From contig JAHLEZ010000012.1 of the NCBI GenBank assembly GCA_020726505.1, positions 868,001 through 932,000 on the forward strand: a stretch of 64,000 nt of DNA, read 5' to 3'. Source of the DNA: Leptodontidium sp. MPI-SDFR-AT-0119 (Eukaryota > Ascomycota > Leotiomycetes > Helotiales > Leptodontidiaceae). How positions within the stretch are numbered: the first letter of the stretch is position 1; each line of letters begins with the position of its first letter. The notes beneath the pieces are model-generated. The model did no database searches, was not told the DNA's origin, and saw only the letters and a list, made by a program, of their open reading frames with translations. A program made the position numbers and the translations under genes. Positions 1-11,086 of the stretch are shown in pieces.

Positions 1-899
1 AAGAACGGAGAACGACGCGTCAAAGGGGTTTGTGAGGTGGTGAGCGTTTGTACCAGGTAGGTGGGTAGGTAGTTAGGTAGTTAGGTAAGAGTAATGTAAA
101 GTTGAATGCTGAGGCTGTTCTGATGTTGATTGGAAACGTGGAGGGGAGGACGCGAGGCGAGGGCCGGCCTGTGGTTCCCACCCAGTTGGGAAAGGAAAGA
201 AAGATCCCAGATTCACTCGAGCCCACCTATTCAAGCTGACAACGGACTCCTAACCAAAGTACAGTACTTCTACTGCTGCGTCGAAAGCAGCGGCATCCCA
301 CCCTAGTTGTTAGAAGCAAGCAAATAGCCGGGGCGAGGTCTTTGTTCGTTTCCAGGAAGTCATGTTGTGTTTGTGTACTATGTCACACTGGATGTGTTTG
401 CAGCCGAGAGATGGAATTTTAGATCCTAGGAGCATAGCTCACTCTGTACTTAATACCTACATCAACCCACAGTCAAAACAATTACTCAATCAGTCGTATA
501 AATGGAAAAGGGGGGCATTAAATTGACTATGTTCCAGGAAGATCAACTCATGTACTGTACTCATTTCAGATTCCCCAATGCCGTCCCCCTCATACACTTA
601 TCATAACTCACCACCATGACCCCATGCCATACCATCCATCCATCCTGTGGGTTGAGAAGCGAGATGATGCATATACCAAGGGGAATGTCCCAAAACTCTA
701 GGTTCCAGACCCTGCACTCAAATTCCCATTATACCACAACCTTCTCACTGACTCCTGTGATTTCCCCCTCGTCTCCTGGACTGGGCTCCCCCTTCTGTTC
801 AGTCATCTTGTCGTCAGACACGTCTCCCCTACCCAAAACCAAAGCTTTCCTCTCCCCATCAACCAAAACCAAGCTCTCATCATCCTTTGGCGTGATGGT
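1..899. other. intergenic, no gene seen
   Basis: I see no supportable coding region. It opens with a degenerate TAGG-type repeat (about positions 56-90). The last part is probably the 3' untranslated region of the calpain gene that ends at 900. Short open frames here have no recognisable content. Confidence 0.5.
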
Positions 900-3800
900 T
901 CACTCCACTTCACCATTATCCACGACCTTAGTCTCCGTAGGGATTTCGTCCTCCTTCTCCTCATCCTTCTTACCCTCGTCGGCTTTGCCCTCCTTCTCGC
1001 CCTCATCGATCTTCTCCTCCTCATCATCCTCAACATCTGCATCTGCACCCTCATCGTCCTCTTTCTTAGCAACCCTCTCCACTCTCCTCGACATCTCACC
1101 TAAACTCTCATCCCAAATCAAAAGATCTAACCCCTCGTCCTTACTATAAACCCTAAACCCAACAATGCAAACCGCATTCCAAGGCTCTGTCTCATCTTCA
1201 TCATCGCTATTGCTACTTCTCGACTTAGTACCCGGCGCAGGGGTGTTGCTGACCGGTCTAGGTTTGAGAGTCGGCTCGTCATCACTGTACATGTCTTCGA
1301 AGTCAGAGATGGGACTTGCGCTTGATTCCCCTTCTGATGTGATGTACTGTTGACGTTGAGATGCGCCGCGGGGGTAGTTGCGCTGATCTGTGGAGTCCTT
1401 ATGCTCTCGTGGGAAGGGTGGAGGAGGAGGTGGTGGGCCAGGATGGAGGGATGGGACGCGAACTAATTGTGGCGGTGAACCAGCGACGGTGCTGCTCTTG
1501 GGTGTCTCGGGTGTTCCTTGGGACTCATCGGTGACTGAAGCTCCACACGTCTCCTCGGTCTGCACTCCTTTGTCGGTGTCCCGCAGGAGCTGTGCCTCCG
1601 AGTCAATCGGTGCAGCTGTCTGGTAAGAATCAGACTTCGATGCTGTTTGGTCTTCCGTCTGAACCGACTTGTCATCCTTCTCAAAAGTCACCTCTTTAAC
1701 ATCTTCCGTCTGAACCGATTTATCCTTCGGCTCCTTCTCCTCGTTCTCCTTCACAACAGCAGCATCTTTCGCCTCCTTTCGCTCTCGCTTCTCTCGGTTC
1801 TTCCTGTCTTGTTTCCGAACAATCTCACGACTCAGGTGTCTCTTCTCCCAATTCTTCTTCCGAGTAGCGATTCTGGCTTCGCGGGCTTTGGCCTTGTCGT
1901 GTGCTTTCCGTGTCATGTCCTTCGAGTGCGAGTGAGCGGCTCCTTTGCTGTGAGCGATGTCGTAAGACATACCGACTTGAGCCAATTTATCGTTGTCTAC
2001 TCTTCGTCTGCATTGCGCCTTGACGACATCCTCGACTGAAGGGTTGTGCGTGTCCCGATCAGCAACGACCATGATAAAGACAGAATAAGTGCCAGCTGGT
2101 AGACTCTTAAGCTCAGTCACCACGCTCCGCTCCATGAGGTAATTGCCATGACTCCGCACAATATAGTCATTCTCCCCAGGAGAGTCCACCTCGTGCAGTC
2201 GAAATTGTAGTCTGAAGGTGTACTGTCCTTGCAATCCCTCAAAAAACCTGTCATCCAGCTGGCTAAGCACTAAAACAACTGGAGATTCCTTCGTCAAGAC
2301 GATCCGGAATTTCTGTTCGAATTCGGCTTTCCAAGGTACTTCGACGCTCATCCACTTCTGCGTGATGCGCCAATCCGGACAATCCATGAACAGGCGTGTT
2401 CGATCGAAGTGCTGGTACTTGCGAAGGAGATCCTGGTACGAAATCCAGAACACGCTATCACTTCCGAATTTGTGGTTCAGCTCTATCTGCAATTCTGGTG
2501 TGAACTCCTTGCTTCCATCAGACCAGGCACCTTCCCAGTTGCCTTTCTTCCCTTTGCCCCACGGATTGCTACTATGATTAGCGGGACCCGATAATATTGA
2601 AGGGTGGACTTACCGAAGCTTGACTAGACGTTGCCCAGTTGAGATCTCTCGAGCTTCCATGACTACATATGCGTGACCCTCTGAAATACCATCCCTGCTT
2701 CCGTATCCACCATCCAGTAGACCAGTCGAGCAGCCGAACAGAAACTCTTTGTTGACTTTGATGATCTCGTTGTTCCAGAACTCGTCCGTGTCAAGAATAT
2801 CCGAAGTGAGTAATTCTGTGGTGACACCACCAGTGAGATCTTCAAGCCCTTCACTATGTAAAGTTAGCCTTAGTTATGATGCAAGATGAGGTAACATACC
2901 CAATCCACCCTCCTTGCAAAGATGCATAGTCACCATGCGCTTTAGCATAAGCCTTCTCAAGCAGCGGCAGCCAGGTTTCGTTTTGATCACGACATTGTGC
3001 GAAGAACAACGATTGCGAGCCAGTTTGGTATGTCTTACGGTATTCCAATTCAACGTCCTCTCGGTCGGTCTGCTCAAGCAAGTGACGTTGGACGGAGGGC
3101 GAATCCCAATCTGGAGATTTCAAGAATAGCTTGTCATCGATGATGGAGATAATCCATTCTCCGTCTGAGGAAGTGTTAGCCGAGATGCGATCAGAGTTTG
3201 AGGAGAACACTAGTTGAGAGCTGAGAATCGAACGCTTCACTGTTTGTGAGACAACATCAGGAATCCGAAGTCTTTCAATTCGCCCGCAGTCAATAGATAG
3301 TGGAAAACTGATATTTCTTACCTCTGTGGAACACGAATCCGTAGATTCCAATTTCTGCTCCTCTGTTAGCAGACTTCTTTACAAAAGGACGGTGATATTA
3401 CTTGTATCATATTCAACACAAATCCTCTGAATACCAACGTCCATATTCGCCAAGGCAGTCAAACTCGCCATCAGCCAACAATCGCCTAGACTTCCCTGCT
3501 TGACATCTGCTGGTGACAATTTATCCGCGAGGAAAGTCGGCTTGTCGAAGATCTCGTGCACTCTCTTGACAGCCTTTGGTACATTTGAAGTCGCAGTCGA
3601 ATACGCACCCCCATTAATCATAAATTTATTGTCCTTCAGATTATTGAGACAGTATCCCTTCTTCATCTTCAAATCCCAATCGATATCGAAATCCGGATCG
3701 CGATACCGCATGTTTACCCTCCTGCACTCTTTGATGAGCTTCTTGACTCTGGTCCGACATTCTTGCACGGCTCGGTCGAAGTCTTCGGAAACAAGCAGAT

Positions 3801-4032
3801 TATCGCGACCAGTTTGAGGCGGTTTTGAGGGGTCGAGCGTGGGTTGGTTGGAGGAAGCTGCAAATGGTAATACGACAGTCGCTTTACTAAACTTCTTGAC
3901 TGAGAAACGGGACCAGATCTTATTGATGGTCTCCTGCGGTGGAACGTGCTTCTTTTTCTTCTTTGGTTTTGTTGATGGCGGGGGTGGGTTTTGTGGGTGA
4001 GCATTGTCCGAGTCGCTGGAGTCCGACGACAT
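900..4032 (-). CDS. calpain-family cysteine protease, 945 aa
   Basis: Calpain (clan CA, C2 family) protease, presumably a cytosolic regulatory endopeptidase. Exons on the minus strand: 4032-3402, 3354-3322, 3164-2900, 2853-2614, 2568-900; the sum is exactly 946 codons with stop. The full catalytic triad is visible: Cys in QGSLGDCWLMA (about residue 185), His in SEGHAYVVME (about 370) and Asn in NPWG (about 391, straight after the last splice). A GWIGEGLEDLTGGVTTE block is typical of the family. The N-terminal 100 residues are Lys/Pro-rich. After the protease core comes a calpain domain III-like beta region, then a long disordered tail with three VQTE repeats, a poly-Pro stretch and an acidic Glu/Asp-rich end. 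I see no MIT domain, so I do not call it PalB/RIM13. Exon 2 is only 33 nt. The substrate is unknown. Confidence 0.9.
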
Positions 4033-4076
4033 CTTGGCGTCAGGTTGATGGGCAGAGGAAAACGAGATGTGCAGTG

Positions 4077-4133
4077 CACAAATGGCAAATAGCAAATGGC
4101 AAATGGCAAATGGCAAATGGCAAATGGCAAAAA
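4077..4133. repeat. heptamer tandem repeat (GGCAAAT)n
   Basis: About seven tandem copies of a 7-mer, GGCAAAT with one variant unit (AGCAAAT), ending in an A-run. It lies 45-100 bp upstream of the calpain start codon, so it falls in that gene's promoter or 5' leader. On the minus strand the leader would carry ATTTGCC repeats, which contain no ATG. Confidence 0.9.
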
Positions 4134-6120
4134 AATTAACTTGGAAAGGTTTCAAAAGCTCGAGACCCGGGGTTGTGGTAGCATATAACCAATATTGGGG
4201 GACACCCTGGGCCTGCACTCCACCACAGCCTTGCGACTCACAGGTCATGTCATCCTCCCACGATCGGGAGCTCAGCTTCGCAGGCAGCACAGTGGTGAGG
4301 CTCCAGTGGATTGATTTGATTGCCTTGCCTCTCTGACCGTGTTGCCTCGACCGAGTTGGGGATTCGCTCGGAAGTGGGCAGCAGCGCCGCCATGCATAAG
4401 GTCTGACCATAGAAACGCCTTACCCAAGGTTGCACGAATGCGCCTCTGGTGCCGACTTTGTTGAGTTCCAGGCCATATTGTAGCTTGGGTTGGTGCTCAT
4501 TCTCAGCCGCAGGCAGGCCTGGGGAGGATTCGAAGTCAGTCGGTGTCGGCGGGGGCTGGGGGGAATTGATGACTGCCTGGGTGGTGGGCTTGCCCGCATT
4601 GGCACAATTTGGCAGCCTTGCGATTATTTAACTGACGTGTCGAGGAGGCGGTGGAACTGGCCGTGGGAATGGCCTCGATCTTGATGTCCGTGTTGAACAG
4701 TCAAGAGGAGAGCAGAGGAGAGGGAAGGGACAGCCAGATACCAGCCAGCAAGTGAGGCGAGGCGGAGGGGGAGGGAGTGTGATGTGATGGAAGTGAGGCG
4801 GACCATTCTTGGCAGTTCGTACCTCCGTAGAGCACTGCACTAGGTTATGATGCTGCACACATACATACATCACTCCGCGCGATGCATGCACGAAAATGCA
4901 ACTGTAGATGCAAGCGTGATACAGTATAAGTCGCGGGGGCCAGCCAGTGACTGGACTGGACTGGACTGAAGCGGCTGGACCCAACCATGACTGTTGTGCT
5001 GTGACTCGAAATGTACACCGTCGGAACAGAACAGACAGAGACTATGTAGAGGGGGGGCGGCGAAAAGACTCTGGAGCCAAGCAAAGCAAGAGCATGCATG
5101 CTGCTGCAGCGAGTGGATACAGTGCGGAAAGGGGGAGAGAAAACACAACACAACACAGCCGAGATAAGACACAACACAAATAACACAGCCGAGACAAGAC
5201 AAGACAATATTCAGGAGCAGGCGGAGAGGGGGGATAATAGAGGAGAAGAAGGAGGGAGAGACGATACTGCACGTCTCAAGCAATAATAATGCCATGCCAT
5301 CATACCAGGCCCAACCCGTCGCACTCGCACTCGCAGTCGAAATAGTTTGAATGTCCCATGTTGGTGTAGGACATAGAAGACAATCAAATGCAAATGCAAA
5401 TGCCGGGTGCAAGGAAAAGCACCTCCTGAGGAGGTTTGAGGCGAGGAGTGGGCAGAATTGGTGCTGGTAGGCCAAGCGTCCGCCTCGTCTCGTCTCTTCT
5501 CGTCTTCAGGGCAAGTTCCAACTCCTTTCGAAGTCAACATCATCATCATCGCCTGTCTACTTACCGACTTCACAAAGACCTCGGCCTTCCTGTGACACCT
5601 CTCAGAACGCCGTAGTGGTGGTGGAGTGGTGCGACACAATCATGGAATTTCCACATGCGGACTCGAACGCGAAGTGCCATCTCAAGAAATACCAGTAGGT
5701 ATATATTTCGAGTTCCTCATGTGGAGCGCTCAGACGGCTCGCAACTATCTTTCGTCTTGTCGATGGACCAGACGACTTCAGACGCAATTTCGGCTCTTTA
5801 AACACCAGAATCCCGAACCATCCATCGTTTTCGCTCGCCCAGCAGATCTTCGAGAATCGGAAAACATCAACTTCCTCCCTTCGCTTGCTTCATCCAAGCC
5901 GTTTCGAAAGATCGGATGAGACCTTGGACGAGGAACATCCTCATTCTGTCAGCTCTGCCAAGCGCCAATTCTCCAATCGCATGGGACTCCGTAATCAAGT
6001 GAACCAATCGCAACTGTTCGGACTGTTTTGTTTTTGAAGATTCCCAAATGTACCTCGGCGAGTGCCTATGATGGGGTCAAGTATCTGAATTGGTGAGGTT
6101 TGCGACTATTATTGGAACAA
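4134..6120. other. intergenic, divergent promoter region
   Basis: Upstream sequence for the calpain gene (minus) and the cutinase gene (plus). Purine-rich and low-complexity stretches (about 4680-4800 and 5040-5270) keep several overlapping minus-strand frames open at once. They contain no domain motif and I do not call them genes. I see nothing else specific. Confidence 0.4.
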
Positions 6121-6128
6121 TATATAAG
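6121..6128 (+). promoter_or_regulatory. TATA box of cutinase
   Basis: TATATAAG lies about 118 bp upstream of the cutinase ATG and is followed by a pyrimidine-rich tract (CCTCTTCTCTTTTTAAC), the usual core-promoter layout of inducible filamentous-fungal genes. Called by eye only. Confidence 0.5.
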
Positions 6129-6245
6129 ATCCTCTTCTCTTTTTAACTTTCTCGATCACAGAGTCTCTTTAGGTCATATCCAGAATATCCAATAATTTTC
6201 AAATTTCAATTTCCTCTTCTTTTAGCAGTGCTAAAGTCTTTCACA

Positions 6246-7078
6246 ATGCGGTCTCCAGTTTCGCTTATTCTTTTCGCACTTCCCTTCACACTGGCTGCGC
6301 CAGCCCCAGCTGCTGGGAATCTTGGATCTGCGACTACACAAAATGGGCTCACTGCTGGCGGATGCAAGGCCATGACCGTTATCTTCGCACGTGGTACAAC
6401 GGAGCAGGGAAACGTTGGAAGTCTTTCGGGACCACCTTGGTTTGCTGCTATGAGCAAGGCGGTTGGGGCTCAGAATCTTGCTGTGCAAGGTGTAGATTAT
6501 CCTGCCGAGTACGTCAAGCACGGAGCTATCTGGAGAGATCATGTATACTGATTGCTCTGTACTTAGTATTCCAGGTTTTTTGGCAGGTGGTGATAAGAAG
6601 GGAAGCGCGAAGATGGCTCAACTGGTCATGCAAGCTATGACGGCATGTCCCGATACTGCAGTTGTGATGGGCGGCTACAGTCAAGGAGGACAACTCGTCC
6701 ACAACGCAGCAGCTATGCTTCCAGCAGATATGGCTGCTAAGGTCTCGTCAGGTATGCTATATCTTCCATGCAGTCACTTCCTGAGTCCAGTCCTGTACTA
6801 ACACCTCCACAGCTGTCATCTTCGGAGATCCAATGAACGGAAAGCCAGTCGCTGGTGTCCCAGGTCAGTATATTCCCTTTCACTCTTCGATGACCTAGAG
6901 CTAGATACTTCATAGGAAGGCAATGCTAATACGCCCAATAGCTGCCAAGACAAAGGTCATCTGTCACCAAGGTGATCTGATCTGTGCTGGAACTTCCACA
7001 ATCTTGATGCCCCATCTGACATACTCTCAGAATGCAGGTGAGGCAGCTCAGTTTGCCGCGACTGCCGCTGGTATGTGA
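6246..7078 (+). CDS. secreted cutinase, 211 aa
   Basis: Cutinase-family serine esterase (alpha/beta hydrolase, CE5-like) that hydrolyses cutin or other polyesters outside the cell. Exons 6246-6508, 6567-6751, 6813-6863 and 6942-7078 join to 212 codons including stop. A signal peptide is clear (hydrophobic core, then AAPAPAA). The nucleophile Ser126 sits in GGYSQGG, Asp178 in CHQGDLIC and His191 in MPHLTYS; the 13-residue Asp-His spacing matches classical cutinases. Cysteines in GGCK, ACPD and the Asp loop suit the conserved disulfides. An ATG 18 nt upstream, in frame, is an alternative start, but the chosen one gives a more compact signal peptide. The neighbouring TATA box suggests inducible expression. 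Confidence 0.93.
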
Positions 7079-7281
7079 AAGGCTGCTAGTTTCTATTAGC
7101 TGCTACCAGAAGTCTGCAAGTCCAAATGTAATTATAGACATTTACTTCCAAGACCACAATGTATTTCTCTGCCATTTCAGTCATGTATCGTCGGCAGGAC
7201 AATAGATCGGCCAAACCCCACATTGATAAGGTGACAGCATAGAACATATTCAATTTTGTACTGTGCCTGCCACTTTGGCAC

Positions 7282-9164
7282 TCATTTCCTATCTCTCACG
7301 GATTTCAACCTGATCACCAAAGGCCCTTTATGATAGACCAACACCGAAGCGCCTACATCCAGAAAATTCCTACTCTCTTTGCAAAGCTCCAAGTCAAAAC
7401 TATCGAGTATTTGTCAGTCGTAGCTTTCTCCATCACTCATCAGCGAAAACTCACTTCCAGATAATCCTCGCCAGCACGAGTTTCATATGAGCCAGTGCAA
7501 AACTATTTTTTGCAAGATCAGTATGTCCTAATTAGGGGGGATATTACAGACTAGGAGTATAACTTACTTCTGACCAAGACAATTCCTTGGCCCCGAGTTC
7601 CAGAAATTCAACACTCCTCTCACATCACCATTATACCGTTCATCTCCCAGCCAGCGCTCGGGAACAAACGAATCTGCGTCTCTCCAGGCTACTTTGTTAT
7701 GTCTGGCTGCCTAGTGATATACACCAACTAAAGTCTGTGAAGAGGTCTCTCTCAGAAAATTGCCCAGCATGGAAATCTACTGCAAGCCAAACGTGAAGGG
7801 GTAAACTCACACCTCCCGGAACGAACTGCCCACAAATCACATTTCCACCTTCATTCGCAATCCTCCTCGTCGTTTCGGGCCCGGCGGGATACATACGCAT
7901 ACTCTCACTTATGACCGCAGATTGGTACTTCAATCCATTTGTGCTGATCATCGTCATCTCATCCTCGGATGTGAACGCTGATCGAACTTCTCTGCTTAGG
8001 ATGTTAAGCTTTGAGGGGTTCCTCAGAAGAAGGTATATTGCAACCTGTATTACAGTCAGAATCAGAAGTCGATGGTGGATTGCAAGGAAGGGCGTTCACA
8101 GAAAGTCCAGTCGCTGTAGTATCACTGCCTGCGATTATCAGATCCCCCAAGACGATTTTAATTGTTTTCGGCCCAAGTTGTTGGACTGCGTCATTGTTCC
8201 GAGTTAACAGAGAGTAGCTGAAACAAACCATCAGTTAATACCTTCAAATTCACCAGTAATTATACGAAGCTAGGTCGACAACTCACAAGTCCTGCACTTC
8301 ATCAAATTGGCCAGCATCCAACCGCTTCTCCCTCCTCTCAACCTTCCACCCAACGACCTCTGTAAATATCCTTTCGAAAGGAGACATCATTCTCAAAACA
8401 TATCCGACAGTTCTCAGCACAGGGTATTGCTGCAGCGCCAATCCGATCGTCAATCCCCTGAGCAATTTATCTATGACGGGGATAAATTCAGGGAGAGTTG
8501 ACGTCTCACTACCGTGACTGTCAATACATACCTCACAAACGCAATACAGACCTAGTACTGAAATTCAACTCACAGTGCGCCAAAACTCTCCCCATACCCA
8601 AGTTTCCCCGCAAGATCCGCACCCAAGCAATCAAACCACCATGTCACATCCACCTTCTCCGCTCTCTCCGCCCTCTCTCTAAACCTCTCTATCAACAAAG
8701 ATATATACCCTTGGATAATACCTTCTCTATCACGAATGGCCTTCTCACTAAACCCTGTGCTGAGAAGTTTCCTGATTTGAGCATGTTCTGCATCGCTCGG
8801 GTTGTGGAAGAGGCCGTTGCCACCACGTGGATTGATGGCCGGCATGTGTTTCTGCAATTCTCCACCAGGTTTGTGGGAGCTGTAGATATCTTTCCATGCC
8901 CGTTCATCGACATACGAGAGTTCATTGGGCCCGACACGAACGACCTGTTCCAGACTCAGCATATACCAATCAGAGTCAATGTGGACAGAAGCTCACGGAT
9001 CCGTATTTGCTGTGTAGTTCTGAAATTTTGTAGATACGTGTTGTCTTGAATACGTGGAATGTATTGACCAAGCTCGTAGCAGCCCACAGTTTAGGACCGG
9101 GATATTTGGACAGTGGGTGGAATTGGAGACGCCTGATCACTTTCGTGGCAAGGTAAAGAATTAT
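7282..9164 (-). pseudogene. CYP65-like cytochrome P450, one in-frame stop
   Basis: P450 monooxygenase resembling the CYP65 (trichodermin-hydroxylase-like) group. Exons 9164-8997, 8944-8574, 8517-8287, 8217-8100, 8044-7811, 7734-7568, 7502-7455 and 7399-7282 splice in phase to 485 codons. Visible motifs: HPLSKYPGPKLWAA near the N-terminus, I-helix AGSDTT, K-helix ESMRMYP, PERW, heme loop SGPRNCLGQ. The gene is whole except for TAG at 7711-7713 in exon 7, at a position where relatives carry an aromatic residue (VYH-stop-AARH). TGG to TAG is a single G-to-A change. The membrane anchor exon upstream of 9164 was not resolved; a short hydrophobic frame at 9375-9445 (minus) is a candidate. It could be a true null allele or a consensus error. 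Confidence 0.75.
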
Positions 9165-10407
9165 CTAGGTGAATTTAGTTTCAGATATTGAAGATTGGGA
9201 TATGTGAGCGTCTGGTACCAATCCGCATATTGCTCCTCCCGTTTGTTCTGGCAGTCTGTTTAAAAATGTCGTTTTGTACATCTTCGCGATCTCAATTTCG
9301 TGATTGGAAACGAGATCAAGGGAAGGGAAGAGATGCCAACTTATGTAAATCTTACTATGCAAAGAGCGCTTAACAGTGTTCTCCAGTCACATACATCAGG
9401 CTAGAGCTGAGGTTACCCATCAGAGCTCCAGCGACCGCTTCTCATCATCGATCATTTGATTGGCAGAGGGGAAGGCCAAGGCGAGGTAGTGCTGACATTT
9501 TTGACGTAAGTAAGGCTTACCCTGTCCTTCGTTTCGATGCCAACAACTCAACTAGGCTGAGTTCTGGGTCCTCGTTGTTAGATCCACAATAAGCTCGAGA
9601 TCATTGGAGGAAACCTGTTTACGAGAAAGAGGCGATAATCCATGCCAAGACCTTGCAAATGCAACACGAACCCGTTCTTCTGTCATTGGACCTTCTTTCC
9701 AATTGAGTTAAGAAAGACGTATAGAATTGAGGTTTATTTCCAACTTGGAGTGAATCATTGGTGCGATCAGCGGATCTGTTCTATTCTACAATGTTCCACT
9801 TTGTAAACACTAAACAAAAACCGAGTGATTGTTGACGAGTCACTTCAAAGATGTCGAACAGCGATTGAACGCACGCGTGCAAACTTAGAGAAACGATTAT
9901 TTCGAGAAGCTTTCCTACCTTCCAGTAGGTCGTCAAGAAGAAAGCTTGCTAGGCCCACTTTAGGGGAAACTAGCGAGTTCTCCTGAATGTTGATTCTAAC
10001 GAAGTAAGCGAGCTCGCTGTAAAACTTCCGTTGCAAGTGCACAAAAATCTGACGGGACTTCGACCAAAACACCAGGTCTCGAAACGGCCGAGGCTGCTTA
10101 TGCCTGGTTCGGTGAAGATTGAACCAGTTATCGTGTCATGTTTAGACACTCAGTATCAATATGAGAGTTGACCGGTGGTTAGAAATGTTGGCTACAAATG
10201 TTGAATTTGCATATACTCTAACTTTCCATCACAATAAAAAAATGGCTGCAGCCCAATCTAACGGCCTGGGTAACATCTCACCAACGCTTCAAATTCTCCT
10301 AGGTAAAGTCCAAGACATATTCGCTGCGAAAGTATTAGGTGCTTGTCCATTGCTTGCCAACTCAGAAGTCCATCAGATCGGCCCGGGACTTTTCTTCAGA
10401 GAGACGC
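9165..10407. other. intergenic, no gene seen
   Basis: This lies between the broken P450 and the secreted-protein gene. It should contain the missing first P450 exon and that gene's promoter. Small minus-strand frames near 9165-9362 and 9845-10072 have no recognisable domain. Confidence 0.4.
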
Positions 10408-10952
10408 TTAAGTGCAAAGAATTCGGTAGAAGTTGGCTGGGGCAACCTCACCAGTCTTGCAGCCGGTTGTGGTGTAGACCGTGAAAGCAGGGTCGACACA
10501 GTTTCCAGCCAAGTGCTTCTCGACTACTCAAGTACGCGTCAGCAATCAAACCCCAAATACCCGGGAATGGACGTTATGTCTGTAAATGGATGCTGTTAAA
10601 CTTACAGACGCAACCTCTGGCAAGAGTGTCGATGGCGAGAGAACCATATTTGCCAATGGAGAAGCATGTGCCTGTGCTAGGAGTTCCTGGTGGAGTGAAA
10701 ACGGAAACCACAGTTGGAACCGTGCCACTTTGATCGCACTGGAAGGTTCAAGTCAGTAAGTAGACTTTGCACTTCTGGAATATACCCAAAGTAGTTCCAA
10801 CCTGCACATACGTTGAGAGCTCCATCGGGGAAGAACTTGAGGCCAGCTGCAATGTCTCCTGGGTTTGGGACACGAGCAACGATCTCAGCTGGGGCAGCAT
10901 TGGCTGCCAAAGCCATGGCGAGGACGGAGACGAGGGATTGAATGGCAACCAT
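10408..10952 (-). CDS. small secreted Cys-rich protein, 130 aa
   Basis: Unrecognised small secreted protein, a candidate effector or hyphal-surface protein. Exons 10952-10812, 10738-10606 and 10526-10408 sum to exactly 131 codons. The N-terminus is a classical signal peptide ending AANAAPA. The mature part has six cysteines in LNCDQ, GTCFS, RGCV, GNCVD, GCKT and the terminal LCT, enough for three disulfides. The 5' leader is CA-rich and has a TATAAAG box about 130 bp upstream, a layout common for strongly expressed fungal genes. No enzyme motif is visible. I assign no function. Confidence 0.8.
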
Positions 10953-11079
10953 TTTGAAGGATTGAGAGGTAAAGAAGTAGAGGTGCTTTGACTTGGCTTT
11001 GGTGAGTGGTGTTGAAGATTGTTGGATTGTTGGATGTGATGGTGAGTGAGTAGCTCTGTGATGTGAGGTGATGTTGGGT

Positions 11080-11086
11080 CTTTATA
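11080..11086 (-). promoter_or_regulatory. TATA box of secreted protein gene
   Basis: TATAAAG on the minus strand, about 130 bp upstream of the ATG at 10952, followed by a CA- and TC-rich leader without upstream ATG. Called by eye. Confidence 0.5.

Noticed and set aside
616..1149. 177-codon plus-strand frame, Ser-rich
   Set aside because: Exact antisense of the acidic calpain tail; the Ser-richness mirrors Glu/Asp codons.
900..4032. Calling the calpain PalB/RIM13 (pH signalling)
   Set aside because: No MIT domain is seen at the N-terminus, and the core resembles conventional fungal calpains.
4628..5475. Several overlapping minus-strand frames, hydrophobic/Cys-rich
   Set aside because: Purine-rich low-complexity DNA keeps more than one frame open at once; no start context, splice pair or motif.
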